From assembly GCA_002104895.1 (NCBI GenBank), contig MCFG01000115.1, positions 89,501-153,500 on the forward strand: a stretch of 64,000 nucleotides of DNA, written 5' to 3'. The translations under genes and the position numbers were made by a program. Origin of the DNA: Anaeromyces robustus. Its lineage: Eukaryota > Neocallimastigomycota > Neocallimastigomycetes > Neocallimastigales > Neocallimastigaceae. The notes under the pieces were generated by a model. The model saw only the letters and a list, made by a program, of their open reading frames with translations, was not told the DNA's origin and searched no databases. Shown here piece by piece: positions 1 through 24,299 of the stretch. The number at the start of each line of letters is the position of its first letter. Position 1 is the stretch's first letter.

Positions 1-950
<950 letters not shown>

Positions 951-991
<41 letters not shown>

Positions 992-1432
992 GTAATAGTA
1001 ATAGTAAATAAAAATTAGTAATAATATAATAATAATAAAAACTATATATATAAATTAAAAAATATATAATATATAAGATATATATACTAAATTAAATTAT
1101 ATGATAACAAAAAATAATAAAAAATAATAATATAAATTTATTTTTATTTTATTTTTATTAAGAATTTTAATATTTAATTAAAATATTTTTTTTTATTTAT
1201 ATTATTGTGTATTAATTTTAAATAAAAAGATAATAATAATAAAAAAAAAAAAAAAAAAAACTTAAATTAAGAAAAAATTTTATATAAATATTATAAAATA
1301 TCATTTATCAAAACATTTATTTTAAAGTATTATTGTATTATTATAAATAGATATTATAATAGAATTCAAGTTTGTATTATATCAATGAATAAAAACATTT
1401 CAAATCAATATTTATGAATGAATCTTGATAAA
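951..1432. other. Convergent intergenic region
   Basis: Shared 3' space between two convergent genes. It starts with an AAT run (951-990) and has an A-run near 1240-1260. No gene seen. Confidence 0.7.
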
Positions 1433-3088
1433 TTAGCTTCTTGATGAGCTTGAGCTCCTACTACGATGATGTCTACTAGAATGACGATCTCTTAGGCTTC
1501 TACTTCTACTCCTATGATTTCTTCTACTTCTATCTCTACTATAATGATGTCTACTGTGTCTACTTCTGTCTCTGCTTGAACTTCTGTCCCTACTTCTATG
1601 ATGATGTCTACTATGTCTACTTCTATCTCTATCTCTGTCTCTACTTCTGCTTCGACTCCTATGACGATGTCTTGAATAAAATATTTTAAATAAAATGTTA
1701 ATTTTATTATTATCATTAATTTATTAAACATAATTTTTTTCATTATAATTATAATTATTGATTTAATACCAACCTTTTTTTCCTTTCTTCTTCGTACTTT
1801 TCTCTTTCTTTTTTTCTTTCTTCTTCATGTTTATCCCTTATTTTCTTATCGATTTCCTGTGCTAATTATTTAATAATAATTGGAAAGTAAAAAAATAATT
1901 AACATACTACTCTTTTATATATAAATTATACGTTATTTATTTACCTATTTTCAATGGTATTCTTGGCAATATAGTATCTAACCATTTCTGTTCAGTAAGA
2001 AGTTGTCTACACATTCTGCCAATGGTTCTAAAAATATATAATTTTTTAAATTAATACATATATATACCTATTACTTTAAAATAATTATAAAAATATTATA
2101 TTCATTTTCCAAAAATTTACATTATTCTTGGATTTACTCCATCTTCTATTTGGACTTCTTCTTCATCATCTAAATAATCTTCAAACCAACTCCACAAATG
2201 ATCTGGTTTACATACATATCTTAAATATAAAAAACCTAAAGCACGAACTTCACTAAAAATTATTAATTTTTATAATTATTTTTCAAAGTTAAAATCTTAT
2301 ATTATAATATATTTTTATTGAATTATATACAATTTATAAATTTTTTGAAAAGAAATATTCAACTCTTACGAGCAATTTTGATAGTTGATCAATCCATTTA
2401 CTTGTTTTATAGTTAATTTTAACGTCCATAGTTTAAATAATAAGCAATACGCTGTTGATGCAAAAGTATCTTTCATAAATGGTTCTTTTTATTAGTAAAA
2501 TTATGAATTTAATATACCATTTCAGGTTTTTTTATAGTTAATATGAAAAATATATTAATTATGTAATCATTTAATATTATTGACAAAAATATTATAAATA
2601 TATTTGTTGAATATAACTTACTTAATGAATGAACTAAATTTTATATAAAAATTATTAAAAAAAAAAACGATAAAAAAATATAAAAATATTTATTATTTAT
2701 TTGCTTATTTATTTATTTATTTATTTATTTTTTATTTATTTAACATAAAAAAAATAATAATATAATATTTATATAATTTTGTTTTTACAATTTTAATTTT
2801 GTTCAACTTTTCCATTGATAGGTACCTTCATTTTTAATTTCTGAAACAACTTCATGATATGTCTTCAATTCGCTGAATGTAATAACATTAATAGATTAGT
2901 ATATAATTTATTTAAAATATAATATATTATTATAATATTAAAAATGTTTTAATTTAAAAGCAATAAAAAACATACTATAAATTTTTAAAATATTGTGAAC
3001 TTTTAATATTTTGGTATACTAATGAATTCAAGTTCATAGTTTCTTCATTACCAAATGTCTCAAGTTTATTTGACGCCTTTTTTGACAT
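1433..3088 (-). CDS. PRPF38B: PRP38B-type pre-mRNA splicing factor with RS tail
   Basis: Spliceosomal protein of the PRP38 family. Seven exons join in phase: 3088-2976, 2872-2808, 2484-2370, 2252-2121, 2027-1945, 1861-1774 and 1670-1433, giving 277 residues. The N-terminal part has GNEETMNLNSLVYQNIKSS and ELKTYHEVV. Then come STAYCLLFKLWTLKLT, EVRALGFLYLRYV and LWSWFEDYLDDEEE, and after them TEQKWLDTILPRIP, all conserved in the PRP38 domain. A charged E/K/R segment (about 175-198) leads to an RS/RH-rich tail (about 199-277), typical of PRPF38B and plant SR-like PRP38 rather than yeast Prp38. The Gly-rich insert of animal PRPF38B is absent. The start codon at 3088 opens the conserved domain with only about 8 residues before it. 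Confidence 0.9.
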
Positions 3089-7601
<4,513 letters not shown>

Positions 7602-8635
7602 TTTGTTTAATTGGTATTCTATTATTTAAAAATTTATTATAAATATATATAAAGCGTTTTTTTTTAATAAAAAATGATAAAAAAAAAAAGAGAAAAGTAA
7701 AATGAAAGAAAAATAATTAAAATAAAAAAAGCATTTAATTATTAAATAAATTATATTAATTTTTTAATTAACTTTTTTTTAAAAAAATATATAATTAATA
7801 TAAATGATTTAATAAAAACATGATTATATTAATTAAAATTTTAAAAATTTTATACTTTTAAAAATATATTAAGTAATATTAAAAGTTTATTTATGTATTA
7901 TTATAACATTTTTTACTTTTTTTTTTTAGTAGTAAATATTAATATTAATTATAATTCATATACATACATCATTAATTTTTAAATTATTAATTAAAATAAA
8001 ATATTAAACGTTAATAAAAAAGTTATTCTAAATAATATTATTAATGATACTATATTATAAATGTTTTAATTGGTATAACGATTTTATTCTTTGTTTTACA
8101 ATATGATTTTTTTATTGTTTTTTATCTTTTTTTGGTTATTTATACATATATTAAATGTTTATAAATTTGTTTTATATCATTCTAAACATCTTAAATTTTA
8201 TTTTTATATTTATTAATAACAAAATATAAACCGTTATTAAATATAATTTTAGAATTTATTTCATATTTATATAATATTACTATTACATAGTAAAAAAATA
8301 TTTTTTTTATAATTTTCTTTTAATATATATATTATTAATATATATTAAATCATGTAGTTATAAGATTAACTTATAAATTTGGTAATGTAATACATATAAT
8401 ATCAATTATTTTTGTATTATGTATGATAATATATTCGGAGTTAATGATATTAAATTATTTCACCATTAACTCTTAATAGTGAAATATATATATTAAAATT
8501 TATAAAATCAATTTTCATCTACTAAAAAAAGTTTATATATGAAATAATCCTATGTCTAATACAGTATTGTTTATTACAATTAAAATATATATTTACCATA
8601 TATCATTAAATAAAAATATAAAAAAATATATATAT

Positions 8636-8681
<46 letters not shown>

Positions 8682-9019
8682 GCAAATAATTTAATGATTT
8701 GTAATTTTTAAATATTTATTATAAACATAATATTAATATTTTAAATTTGGAAAATTTATCATTTTAATAACAAAGTATAATATTTATAAATAATAAAAAC
8801 AAAAATGTTTGTTATAAGAATTATATAAAATATAGTTTTAACTTATCAATTATCCATTATAGGTTATTATCAATAAATAAATAAAATAATATAATTAAAT
8901 AATTATATATTAAATAAAATTATAACATAAAACTATTTTATGCATTTTTATCGAAACCACTTTTTTTAAAATATATATATAATACTTTTTTCTTATTAAT
9001 TATGATAGAATAGAAAAAA
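7602..9019. other. Intergenic region, with a hairpin
   Basis: Divergent promoter space between fimbrin (-) and the membrane-protein gene (+). Mostly A/T homopolymer and dinucleotide sequence, with an AAT/ATT block near 8638-8680. An imperfect nested hairpin lies at about 8436-8496 (GAGTTAATG paired with CATTAACTC, and ATTTCAC with GTGAAAT). No coding sequence recognised. Confidence 0.6.
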
Positions 9020-9853
9020 ATGGATGCTACTGTAGATCTTATTATATTATTATTCTGTTTAGCAGATATTAGCATAGGTATATATGAATTAGTTAATGCT
9101 GTACCTTTAATATCATCCAAAAATATTAAATTAACGTATAAGCAGTATTTTACGGAATATAATGCCTCTTTATTACGAATTATTATTACATTAGTTGTTA
9201 TGTGTTTGAGTGTCGCTTTTATTAATTTGTTCATAATTGCCATTAAAAATAAAAATATTTTAAAAAAGTATTTGAAATTATATAAAGTCAAAAAATTTAA
9301 TAATTCAATATTTATGTTTAGAATTGAAAAATCTACCATTGAAAATATGATTATACGACATGAAGAGGATAAAGTTAGAAAAGAAAAAAACAGTAATTCA
9401 ATTTGGATTATACTAATTTGGATTATATTAATACATTTAAAAGTAATTATCCATAAAGTATTATTATTAAATTCTTCTTTTTTTTTTCTTTTTTTTTTTA
9501 TTATTTTATTTTTGTATAATATTATTCTATTACATTTACATAATAAAGTAATGTTATTAAAGTAATTATTACTTTTCTTTACTTCTTTAATTTTATACAT
9601 AAAATTAAAAAAACAAAATGATAATTATTAGCTTATAATGATTGCTATTATAATTTTCTTTGCTTATCTCAATCATAGTAATGCCAATAATATGATTCAA
9701 ACTGCAATATTTGGCCATTTATCATCAAAGCAATATAATAAAGTAATGAAAATTAATAATAAAGTTAATAATATTTTTTACAGTAGTTTAATCTGGATTG
9801 CTATTAAATATGTAGAATCAAATGTTTCATGGTATACACTAGGGACGTGTTAA
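9020..9853 (+). CDS. Unrecognised membrane protein, about four helices, two exons
   Basis: I do not recognise the family. Reading 9020-9457 joined to 9632-9853 gives 219 residues with matching phase: donor GTATTA after a Lys codon, acceptor TTATTAG after a T-rich tract. Hydrophobic segments lie near residues 5-30, 50-75, 126-144 and 148-160, with a basic and acidic stretch (about 76-125) between the second and third. The last residues (SNVSWYTLGTC) are repeated just past the stop by a 74-bp tandem duplication. Without splicing the first frame continues to 9565 (181 residues), so the two-exon model is an inference. The long reverse-strand frame over the same region looks like a shadow. Confidence 0.5.
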
Positions 9854-9936
9854 TGAATAATTTTATTTGGACTACTATTAAATATATAAAATCAAATGTT
9901 TCATGGTATACACTAGGGACATGTTAATGAATAATT
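9821..9936 (+). repeat. 74-bp tandem duplication over the 3' end of the membrane-protein gene
   Basis: AATGTTTCATGGTATACACT occurs at 9821 and again at 9895, with similar sequence on both sides (ATTTGGACTACTATTAAATAT versus TCTGGATTGCTATTAAATAT). The second copy would encode an almost identical final peptide and stop. Confidence 0.85.
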
Positions 9937-12191
<2,255 letters not shown>

Positions 12192-13127
12192 ATGGCAAGA
12201 AGATACGATTCAAGAACTACGATTTTCTCACCAGCTGGTAAATTAATGATATATTTATTTATTTACTATCTTTTTTGAAGAAAATATTAAAGATGTTTTT
12301 TTTTTATATTAAATTTTTAATGTATAATTTATAAAAAATTATTCATTATAAATATTCTATTACTGTAACAAACCAAATTTAATAAAATAAATAAATAAAT
12401 GAACAATACATGTAATAATGCAAATATAATAACAATGACAATAATAATATTATGAAAAAATATTTATAAAAGGTCGTTTACACCAAGTTGAATATGCTAT
12501 GGAAGCTATTTCACATGCTGGTACTGCTTTAGGTATTCTTACTAAGGAAGGTATTGTACTTGCTGCTGAAAAAAAAGTTACTTCAAAATTATTAGAAAGC
12601 ATGTCTTCTAATGAAAAAATTTATCCATTGAACGAGTAAGAAATTATTTAAATAATAATAATTTTTGTGAAATTTTAAAATAACTATGATTAATTAAATA
12701 TATACTAAAAGAAGTTAAAATTTATGGATTATACATTTGAATATTAAAAGTTATTTTAATATATAATTTGATATATTATCTTCATTATAAAATATAGTCA
12801 ATTCACTATAAAAATAAAAGTATAAATTTCTACTTTTATTAAAATAGAATTAATACTTTTTTTATAATGAATTTGAATTTCATTTTTTATATTTATTGAT
12901 TTTGAAATTTGGATTAATATTTTTTATGATCAATTTATAGAATATATTTTATTTTAAGTTTAATAATTATTAATATATTTAATGAATAAATTTAAAATTT
13001 TAAGAATTCAAATAATATAAGTAAAAGAGATATGTAAACGATTTGTATATTTATCAATATTTAATATTATAAAAAAAAAAACTTTTTAATTTTAAAATAA
13101 TATTATAAGATAATTAAATATTATATA

Positions 13128-13181
<54 letters not shown>

Positions 13182-14354
13182 TTTAATATTAGGTTAATAT
13201 TAAAATTTCTAAATATAATATTATATATTTATAATAATTATATGTATAAATATAGAAATATTGCTTGTGCTGTTGCTGGTATTACTTCAGATGCAAATAT
13301 TTTAGTAGATTATGCCAGAAGAGTTGCATTATCTTATCGAAAAACATATTTAGAAAATATTCCAGTGGAAGCGTTTGTACAAAGAATTTGTGATGTTAAA
13401 CAAGATTATACACAACATGGAGGTATAAATAATATATAATACATAAATTATTATTATTGCTATTATTATTCAAATGTTATATAAAATATTTTTTTTTTTT
13501 AGTTTATTTTAGTTTTTTAATTAATATATTTTATTATTTTTTTTATTTTTTTTTTTAAAATTAATTTTTAATAATTATATATTGATTATAAAAATGATAA
13601 TAAAAATAATTAAAAAATTAAAAAAAGGTCTTCGTCCATTCGGTGTTTCATTTATTTATGCCGGTTATGATGATAAATTTGGTTTTCAACTTTATCATTC
13701 TGATCCATCTGGTAATTATTCTGGCTGGAAGGCTAACTGTATTGGTGCAAATAGTCCAAATGCACACAGTATTTTAAAACAAGAATATAAAGAAGATATG
13801 ACCTTAAAGGAAGCTAAATCTTTGGCCATTAAAGTTTTAAGTAAAACTATGGATAGTACTACATTAGGAGGAGAAAAATGTAAATAATTATAAAGATAAC
13901 CAAATTATTATTTTATTTAACTTTTATTTATTAATAATTAATTATTTAATTTTTTACAAACTCAAATATTTATTATATTATTTTTTATTTATATGTAATT
14001 TTTTTTTATTATAAAATCATATTATTATTATTATTATTTTTAGTGGAATTCGCTACACTTACTAAGAAGAATGATCAAATAAAACTTAATACATATTCTT
14101 CTAAGGAAATCGATGCTTTGTAAGTTTTACTATTATTATTTATTTTTTTTTTATTTTATTATAATTTATTTTATTTAATATCAAAAAAAAATAAGTAAAA
14201 TTTATAATTATTATTATATTTTAAATATTTTTATACTATATTTAATTTATTATTTAATTTCTTAAATATATATATATATTCATATTATTATTCATTAAAT
14301 ATTTATAGATTGGAAGAAGAAAAAGATGTATTAAATACTGAAGAAGATGCATAA
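12192..14354 (+). CDS. PRE9: 20S proteasome subunit alpha-3 (PSMA4/Pre9 type)
   Basis: Alpha-ring subunit of the 20S proteasome core. Six exons join in phase: 12192-12237, 12473-12635, 13256-13422, 13628-13879, 14044-14119 and 14309-14354, giving 249 residues, the normal length. Seen: [20 protein letters not shown] (the alpha-subunit N-terminal signature), [82 protein letters not shown], and an acidic tail ([14 protein letters not shown]). The RRYDS start and the YSGWKA segment point to alpha-3 rather than another alpha subunit. Intron 2 is about 620 bp and holds a T-run of about 50. No prosegment or catalytic Thr is present, as expected for an alpha subunit. Confidence 0.96.
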
Positions 14355-18401
<4,047 letters not shown>

Positions 18402-21400
18402 ATGAAAAACGCACCAAAAACGACAATTCATGTTACTGGAATACCTCAAAGTTTAGATAGAGCAGACTTAAAGTCTATGTTTTCAAAGTTTGAAGGATTT
18501 GTAAGAATATGTTTTCATTCTGATTATATATTTGTAAGCTTTACTGAAGTAGCATATGCCGGTAAAGCTATTGAAATCATTCATAATACAACTGATATGC
18601 TTGCTTCATATGCAAAATTTGGAGCAACTCCAATAAATTCACCATCTATTTCTGTTCAACCAAATCCAATTTTATATATTCGTTGTTCTCATATGATTTC
18701 AATATTCCCTCATTTTACTGAACAAGAATTATTAAAGATTTTTAAGTCATATGAAGGCTTTGATAGTGCAAGATTTTTTTCTAGTCATTGTTTAGTACGT
18801 TATCGTGATGTAGAATGTGCTAAAAGAGTTTTAGAAGATTTAAATGCTACTACAAATTTATTTGCTAATTATTCAACAAAAGGAACTAAAAAAGTACAAG
18901 CAAGTAACACTAGTTCATTATTAAATGGCAGACATTCTGTAAATGGCTCACCAAGTATAACTGCTTCAACAACAGCTACTTCAACAAATACTCTTACTAT
19001 GATTAATAATGCAGCAGCAAATGGAATGTATACATTAACAAATAATTATAATAGTGATTCCGATAATCAATCAAATGCACAATCAACAAATTCTAATACT
19101 CTTTATGATGATGAAATACCTGAAAAACCGAATATTGATTTTCAACCTAATAAAATTTTTGATAGACGTGGTAGTTATTCATCAAACGCTTCTAATAATT
19201 CATCTTATTACGCTAACTCAAGCCATGGCGGTCGTTCCAATAGTATGTCTCATAACACTTCACAGCCAAAACGCACTTTACATGTTACAAACTTTAACAA
19301 GACGAAAAATCAACTTAGAAGTATTTTTGCTTCTTTCCCAGGTTTTAAGAAAGTCGCTTTTTACCAAGATTATTGTTTTGTTATTTTTTCTGATGCTGAA
19401 GCTGCTTCAAATGCTTCAGAAGAATTGCTTTTTAAGACAAAATTAAAGGTAAGTTATGCAAAAGCTGATTATGTTCCATATGTTGTTTCTGCATCAGCTA
19501 TTGGTACACCAAATAATGTTATACGCGCTGCTGACTATCCAAATTCAACAACTGAAAGTGAACTTGCTGAAATGTTTAATAGTTATCCAGGTTTCATGGA
19601 TCTTAAATTTTCTAAAAACTATAGTATCGTTTATTTCCAAGATGTTAATACTGCAAAAGTTGCTTTAGAAGATATGAATAAAACGACCAATTTTACATTA
19701 ACTTACTTAAAGAAATCCAATAACAAATATAATAATATGAATAATTTAAATAATAATACTTCAACAAATACGACTAATGTAAATTCAAACAATGTTAATA
19801 ATATTAATACTAATATTAATAACGTTAATAATAATACCAATAATAACAATAATAATACTAATACTCAAAATAGTAATATCAATAGTATGGGTTTATTAAG
19901 TAATTATCCAAATAATGGTACTATGCCAAACCTTCCAAATATTCATAATTTCCAAAATGTTCCAAACTATCAAAATATTAAAAATGGATTAAAGAATCAA
20001 AGAAATAATATTTCTGTTTTCCAGAGAATGCCAAATCTTAATATGAATAGTGGTAAAGGTAGTCCATCATCCACAACACCATCTGCTGTATTACCATCTA
20101 TTGCTACATCTTTACCATTAAAAAGTAAAGATTCTATGTCACTTCCAGTAACTTCCTCTCAATTACTTAATGGTATAGATATAAATAATTCACCATCAGC
20201 TAAAATTAACCCAATGCTTTTCAATGATGTTACAGGAAATTATAATAATGCCGTTATGAATCAAAATAATTATATTCAAAATAGTACCTCTCAACTTCTT
20301 GGTGTTAATAATAATAGTAATAATAGTAATAATAATAACAATAATAATAACTCGACAAATAATAAGGTTAATGAAAAGAGTGTTCTTTTTACGGGCCGTT
20401 ATGATGATATTATGGGTCAAGACCAAAATAGTTTATTCAGTTTAACCCTTGGTAGTAGTGGCAAATCAAGTCCATGTAGTAGTATAGGTTCTCCAATTTC
20501 TTCTCCCTCATATTCTCCAACCATTAGCGCAAATGGTTTTCTTAATAATGATTCACCAGTGACAAGTATTAAATCACTTTCATTAAATCAACCATCATAT
20601 AAATCTACTTATACTACAAATTTTGGACCTTCTATATGGTCTACTGCTTCTACTTCTTCTATGAGTGATATTGGAAGTAGTAATTTACCTGATTATAATC
20701 CAAAAGTTAATAATAATTCTTTTTCAAATATTATAACTTCTTCTAATACTTTAAATGAATTAGATTTACATTCCAAAGCTATTACTCCACCAATATCTTC
20801 TTCTATTATTAATGAAAGTTCATTTGGTGGTGGAATTATTGGTAGTAATCGTAGTATTTTAGAAAATGGAAGAACAACTAGAAGTAAAAGTGAAAGTTTT
20901 GCATTCCAAGGTATTATTAACGATATAAATAATGCTGTTTATTCATCAGAGATGAAACGTAAGAAAAGTGCAGCTTCTTCAATTTATGACGAAATTATTG
21001 GAAATGATTTAATGGAACCAATGAGACCTTTATCTGCTTCTAGTTCATCCCCAAAAAGTACAAAACCATCTTTAAGTAAACATACTATTATAGAAGAAAA
21101 TTCTGAATCCGATAAATTAGAAGGAAAGAATAATGAATTAAATATTTCAGATTCAGGAATAAAGAAATCAGAAGAAGTAAAGAAATCTAAAGAATTCGTA
21201 AACTTTTTCTCTGATACAGTTTCTACTGTAGCTGATTCTCTTTCTAAAAATTTAGAAGAATATAAACAAACTTCAAATTCACCATCTACATTAGTTGCTG
21301 ATACAAATGATATAGAAGTTTCAACAAAAGATAACAATAAGAAATCTGAAATTGATAATACTACTTCTGCCACTACATCTAATAATACTACTAATAACGC

Positions 21401-21761
21401 TGAATCAACCGACGCTATAAAAAATCAAAATAAGAATAAGATTGATAGTTATGAAAAATCACAAGCTTATATACAATTAGAATCTCAATGTAATCAATTT
21501 AAAACAGTTGTTGATAATTTAATTTCAAAACTTTTATCTTTACAAAGAGAAAATGATATTCTCTTGAATGATAAAAATGAATTATTACAATTTAAAAGTA
21601 AATCTCAACAAGAAATCGATGAATTAAAATTAGAGAATTCATTACTGAAGAATGAATTACAATTAAAGAATACAACGGCTTCTAATTCAAATACTAATAA
21701 TAACCATGCTTTAAAAGAAAATATTCAAAATGAAAATTCTTATATGATGAATAACTTTTAA
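18402..21761 (+). CDS. Four-RRM RNA-binding protein with Asn-rich linker and C-terminal coiled coil
   Basis: 1119 residues in one exon. Four RRM-like domains lie near residues 7-73, 89-156, 290-355 and 372-436. Each has a GF-containing turn and an RNP1-like strand: DYIFVSFTE, SHCLVRYRD, DYCFVIFSD and NYSIVYFQD. RNP2-like strands are TIHVTGIP, ILYIRCSH, TLHVTNFN and VIRAADYP. A poly-Asn/Thr segment follows (about 438-500), then a long low-complexity Ser/Asn-rich region (500-1010), then a Leu/Glu/Lys coiled coil (about 1016-1098). It probably binds mRNA and self-associates, in the manner of fungal Whi3-like proteins, but I cannot assign an orthologue. The ATG at 18402 lies about 6 codons before the first RRM strand and is a good start. 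GC content is clearly higher than the flanks. Confidence 0.85.
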   Translation: MKNAPKTTIHVTGIPQSLDRADLKSMFSKFEGFVRICFHSDYIFVSFTEVAYAGKAIEIIHNTTDMLASYAKFGATPINSPSISVQPNPILYIRCSHMISIFPHFTEQELLKIFKSYEGFDSARFFSSHCLVRYRDVECAKRVLEDLNATTNLFANYSTKGTKKVQASNTSSLLNGRHSVNGSPSITASTTATSTNTLTMINNAAANGMYTLTNNYNSDSDNQSNAQSTNSNTLYDDEIPEKPNIDFQPNKIFDRRGSYSSNASNNSSYYANSSHGGRSNSMSHNTSQPKRTLHVTNFNKTKNQLRSIFASFPGFKKVAFYQDYCFVIFSDAEAASNASEELLFKTKLKVSYAKADYVPYVVSASAIGTPNNVIRAADYPNSTTESELAEMFNSYPGFMDLKFSKNYSIVYFQDVNTAKVALEDMNKTTNFTLTYLKKSNNKYNNMNNLNNNTSTNTTNVNSNNVNNINTNINNVNNNTNNNNNNTNTQNSNINSMGLLSNYPNNGTMPNLPNIHNFQNVPNYQNIKNGLKNQRNNISVFQRMPNLNMNSGKGSPSSTTPSAVLPSIATSLPLKSKDSMSLPVTSSQLLNGIDINNSPSAKINPMLFNDVTGNYNNAVMNQNNYIQNSTSQLLGVNNNSNNSNNNNNNNNSTNNKVNEKSVLFTGRYDDIMGQDQNSLFSLTLGSSGKSSPCSSIGSPISSPSYSPTISANGFLNNDSPVTSIKSLSLNQPSYKSTYTTNFGPSIWSTASTSSMSDIGSSNLPDYNPKVNNNSFSNIITSSNTLNELDLHSKAITPPISSSIINESSFGGGIIGSNRSILENGRTTRSKSESFAFQGIINDINNAVYSSEMKRKKSAASSIYDEIIGNDLMEPMRPLSASSSSPKSTKPSLSKHTIIEENSESDKLEGKNNELNISDSGIKKSEEVKKSKEFVNFFSDTVSTVADSLSKNLEEYKQTSNSPSTLVADTNDIEVSTKDNNKKSEIDNTTSATTSNNTTNNAESTDAIKNQNKNKIDSYEKSQAYIQLESQCNQFKTVVDNLISKLLSLQRENDILLNDKNELLQFKSKSQQEIDELKLENSLLKNELQLKNTTASNSNTNNNHALKENIQNENSYMMNNF

Positions 21762-22109
21762 AAATTTTTTTTAAAATAATTGATAAAATAATGATAAATA
21801 AATGAATTAAAGAAAACTAAAAAACATTAAATAAAAAATACACACTCAACAATAACAACTAGAAAAAAAAAAAAAAAAAAAAGAAAAAAGAAAAAAAAAC
21901 ACAAAACAGAACAAATATTTGAGTAAGTATAAATTATCAAATTATCAACAAATTCATTTAATGTGACAATTATAATAGAAAAAAAGCAGTTCAGAAGCAT
22001 ATAGCATAAATCTATTAAAAACAATTTTTTGCCAACAAAATAAAAACAAACCAATATAAAAGAAAATAAAAAATAACCAAACAATAATTTAATTTAATTT
22101 AATACTTTA

Positions 22110-22149
<40 letters not shown>

Positions 22150-23112
22150 GAAAATCACATATACATCCATTAATATAAAAAAATTGGAAATATATGAACA
22201 AATAGATAAAATGTTTTTGATATATTTGACAAAAACATAAAACATAAATGCACACAAGAATTTTTTTTCTTTTTTCTTTTTTATTTTTTTTTTTTTTTTT
22301 TATTTTTTTTTTAACTTTAACATTTTGTAGTAATTTTTATAAAAACTGATTTTTTTATCCAACTCAAATGCGTGCGTAAAAAATAATAAAAGACGATTTA
22401 ATTTTTATTTTATTTTATATTAATATATATATAAATTATTATATATTTTTTTCTTAGTAAAAAAAAAAGCAATATTTTATGAATTAATTTTTTTATTATA
22501 TCTTTAATCTTTCTGTTTTTTTTAATATATACTTTTTTTTAAAGAAATTTATAAATGTAAAAGATTGAATAACAATTTATTCTTTGAATAATAAATAAAA
22601 AAATAATATTTATAAAAAAAAAAAGAGAAGAATTCAGTAAATAAAGATATAAAATTTACAAAAAAAAATTTAATTCTATAAACATTTTTTTTTTTGTATT
22701 GGAAAAAACACACAAGTTGTAAAATATTTTTTTATGTATATAAATTGTTTTAATTAAAGTATTTTTTTTTGATTTTTATCCTTTTAACCAATCATATTTT
22801 AGTACTGGTTTAAAATTGAAATATTTATTATTATTTTATATTAGCAAAATTTTTCATTTTTTAACTTTTATATATACATATAAAATTGGCTTAATATATA
22901 TTAACAATGTATTATAATATATTATTTTTTTATTATCGAAATTAAAACTGATTTTTTTTTTTACTTTTTTTTTTATTATTAAACTCATAATCTTTATTTA
23001 TTATTTGTGTTTTTTTTTTTTTTTATTTTATTTTGTTAGTAATTAATTTCTATAATCTTTAAAATATAAAAAGTAAATATTAATTATAAATTTTATTAAT
23101 TGAAATTCATTT

Positions 23113-23190
<78 letters not shown>

Positions 23191-23325
23191 GTAATAATAA
23201 TAATAATAAAAATGAAAATGAAGATAAATAAATAATAATTTATTTTTTATTTTGAGTGAATTAATAAATTTTAATAAATTAAAATAATACAAATAGAAAT
23301 CAATTATAAAATTTTTAAAATGAGA

Positions 23326-23394
<69 letters not shown>

Positions 23395-23551
23395 AAAGTG
23401 AATAAATAAAAGAAAATTTATTAATATAATATTAATTTAATATATATTATTTATTTTAAACTTATTTAAAATTAATTTGTATTTATTTTTAACAATTATA
23501 ACAAATACTTTTTTTTTATTTTCTCAATTATATATTTTAATAAAATGAAGC
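21762..23551. repeat. Intergenic region, A/T homopolymer runs and AAT arrays
   Basis: 3' UTR and intergenic space. Long A- and T-runs lie at 21860-21890, 22115-22140 and 22261-22310. An AAT array covers about 23116-23208. (AAT)n followed by (ATT)n at about 23330-23392 could fold on itself. No gene seen. Confidence 0.75.
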
Positions 23552-24291
23552 ATGGATTTCTCAAATTTAAATGACTATGATCGTAAGCAAATGGAACGTT
23601 TGATTGAAGAAAAACAAGTGAATATTATATCAATATTAATAATATATTTAACAATGTATTTTTAAAATGTGAAATATAATAATAATAATAATAATAATAA
23701 ATTATATCAATTAAAATAAAATTTAGATGAGAGACTTCATGAGAATGTATTCTAATCTTGTTGATAGATGTTTTGACAATTGTGTTAATGATTTTTCTAC
23801 TAAAACTGTAACTTCAAAGGAAGTACGTTAATAAAAAAAATTTTTAAAAATGTATTTTTTTATCATTTTATATAGTGTGTGAATGACAGATATAAATTTC
23901 TTAATTAAGGAAAAGAAAAGGAAATTATTTAATATATGTAATAAATTAACCTTTATAAAATATATTTAAATATATAATTTAAAAGAATACTTGTGTTAAT
24001 CGTTGTGTAGAAAAGTTCATGAAATTATCTGAACGTGCTAGTGCTAGATTTGCTGGTAATTATATTATAAAATACTTCGTTAACATATACAATATATAAT
24101 ATATATATTCACATTTATAAATAATGTAATTTATTTTATTATTTTTTTAATTAATTTTTTATCTATGATATATTATTGAATCAATTATATATAATTAAAA
24201 ATAAACAAATATACAAAAAAAAAAAAAACTAGAACAAAATGCTCAATTAAATCAAGAAATGCAACAACAACAACAACAACAAAGAAAGTAA
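23552..24291 (+). CDS. TIM9: Mitochondrial-type import chaperone TIM9
   Basis: Small Tim chaperone that, with Tim10, escorts hydrophobic precursors across the intermembrane space. Four exons join in phase: 23552-23617, 23727-23822, 23986-24055 and 24233-24291, giving 96 residues. Seen: [56 protein letters not shown] and [10 protein letters not shown], with the twin CX3C motifs (CFDNC and CVNRC) and the Tim9 hallmark [13 protein letters not shown] short Gln run and RK end the protein. An out-of-frame ATG at 23545, 7 nt upstream, opens a 9-codon frame that overlaps the start. Anaerobic gut fungi have hydrogenosomes instead of respiring mitochondria, so the protein presumably works there (inference). 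Confidence 0.95.
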
Positions 24292-24299
24292 ATCTTCTG

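Noticed and set aside
8938-9600. 220-codon reverse-strand frame opposite the four-helix protein
   Set aside because: Composition is Ile/Asn/Lys-driven by AT-rich sequence; the forward frame has better helix structure, splice phase and GC pattern.
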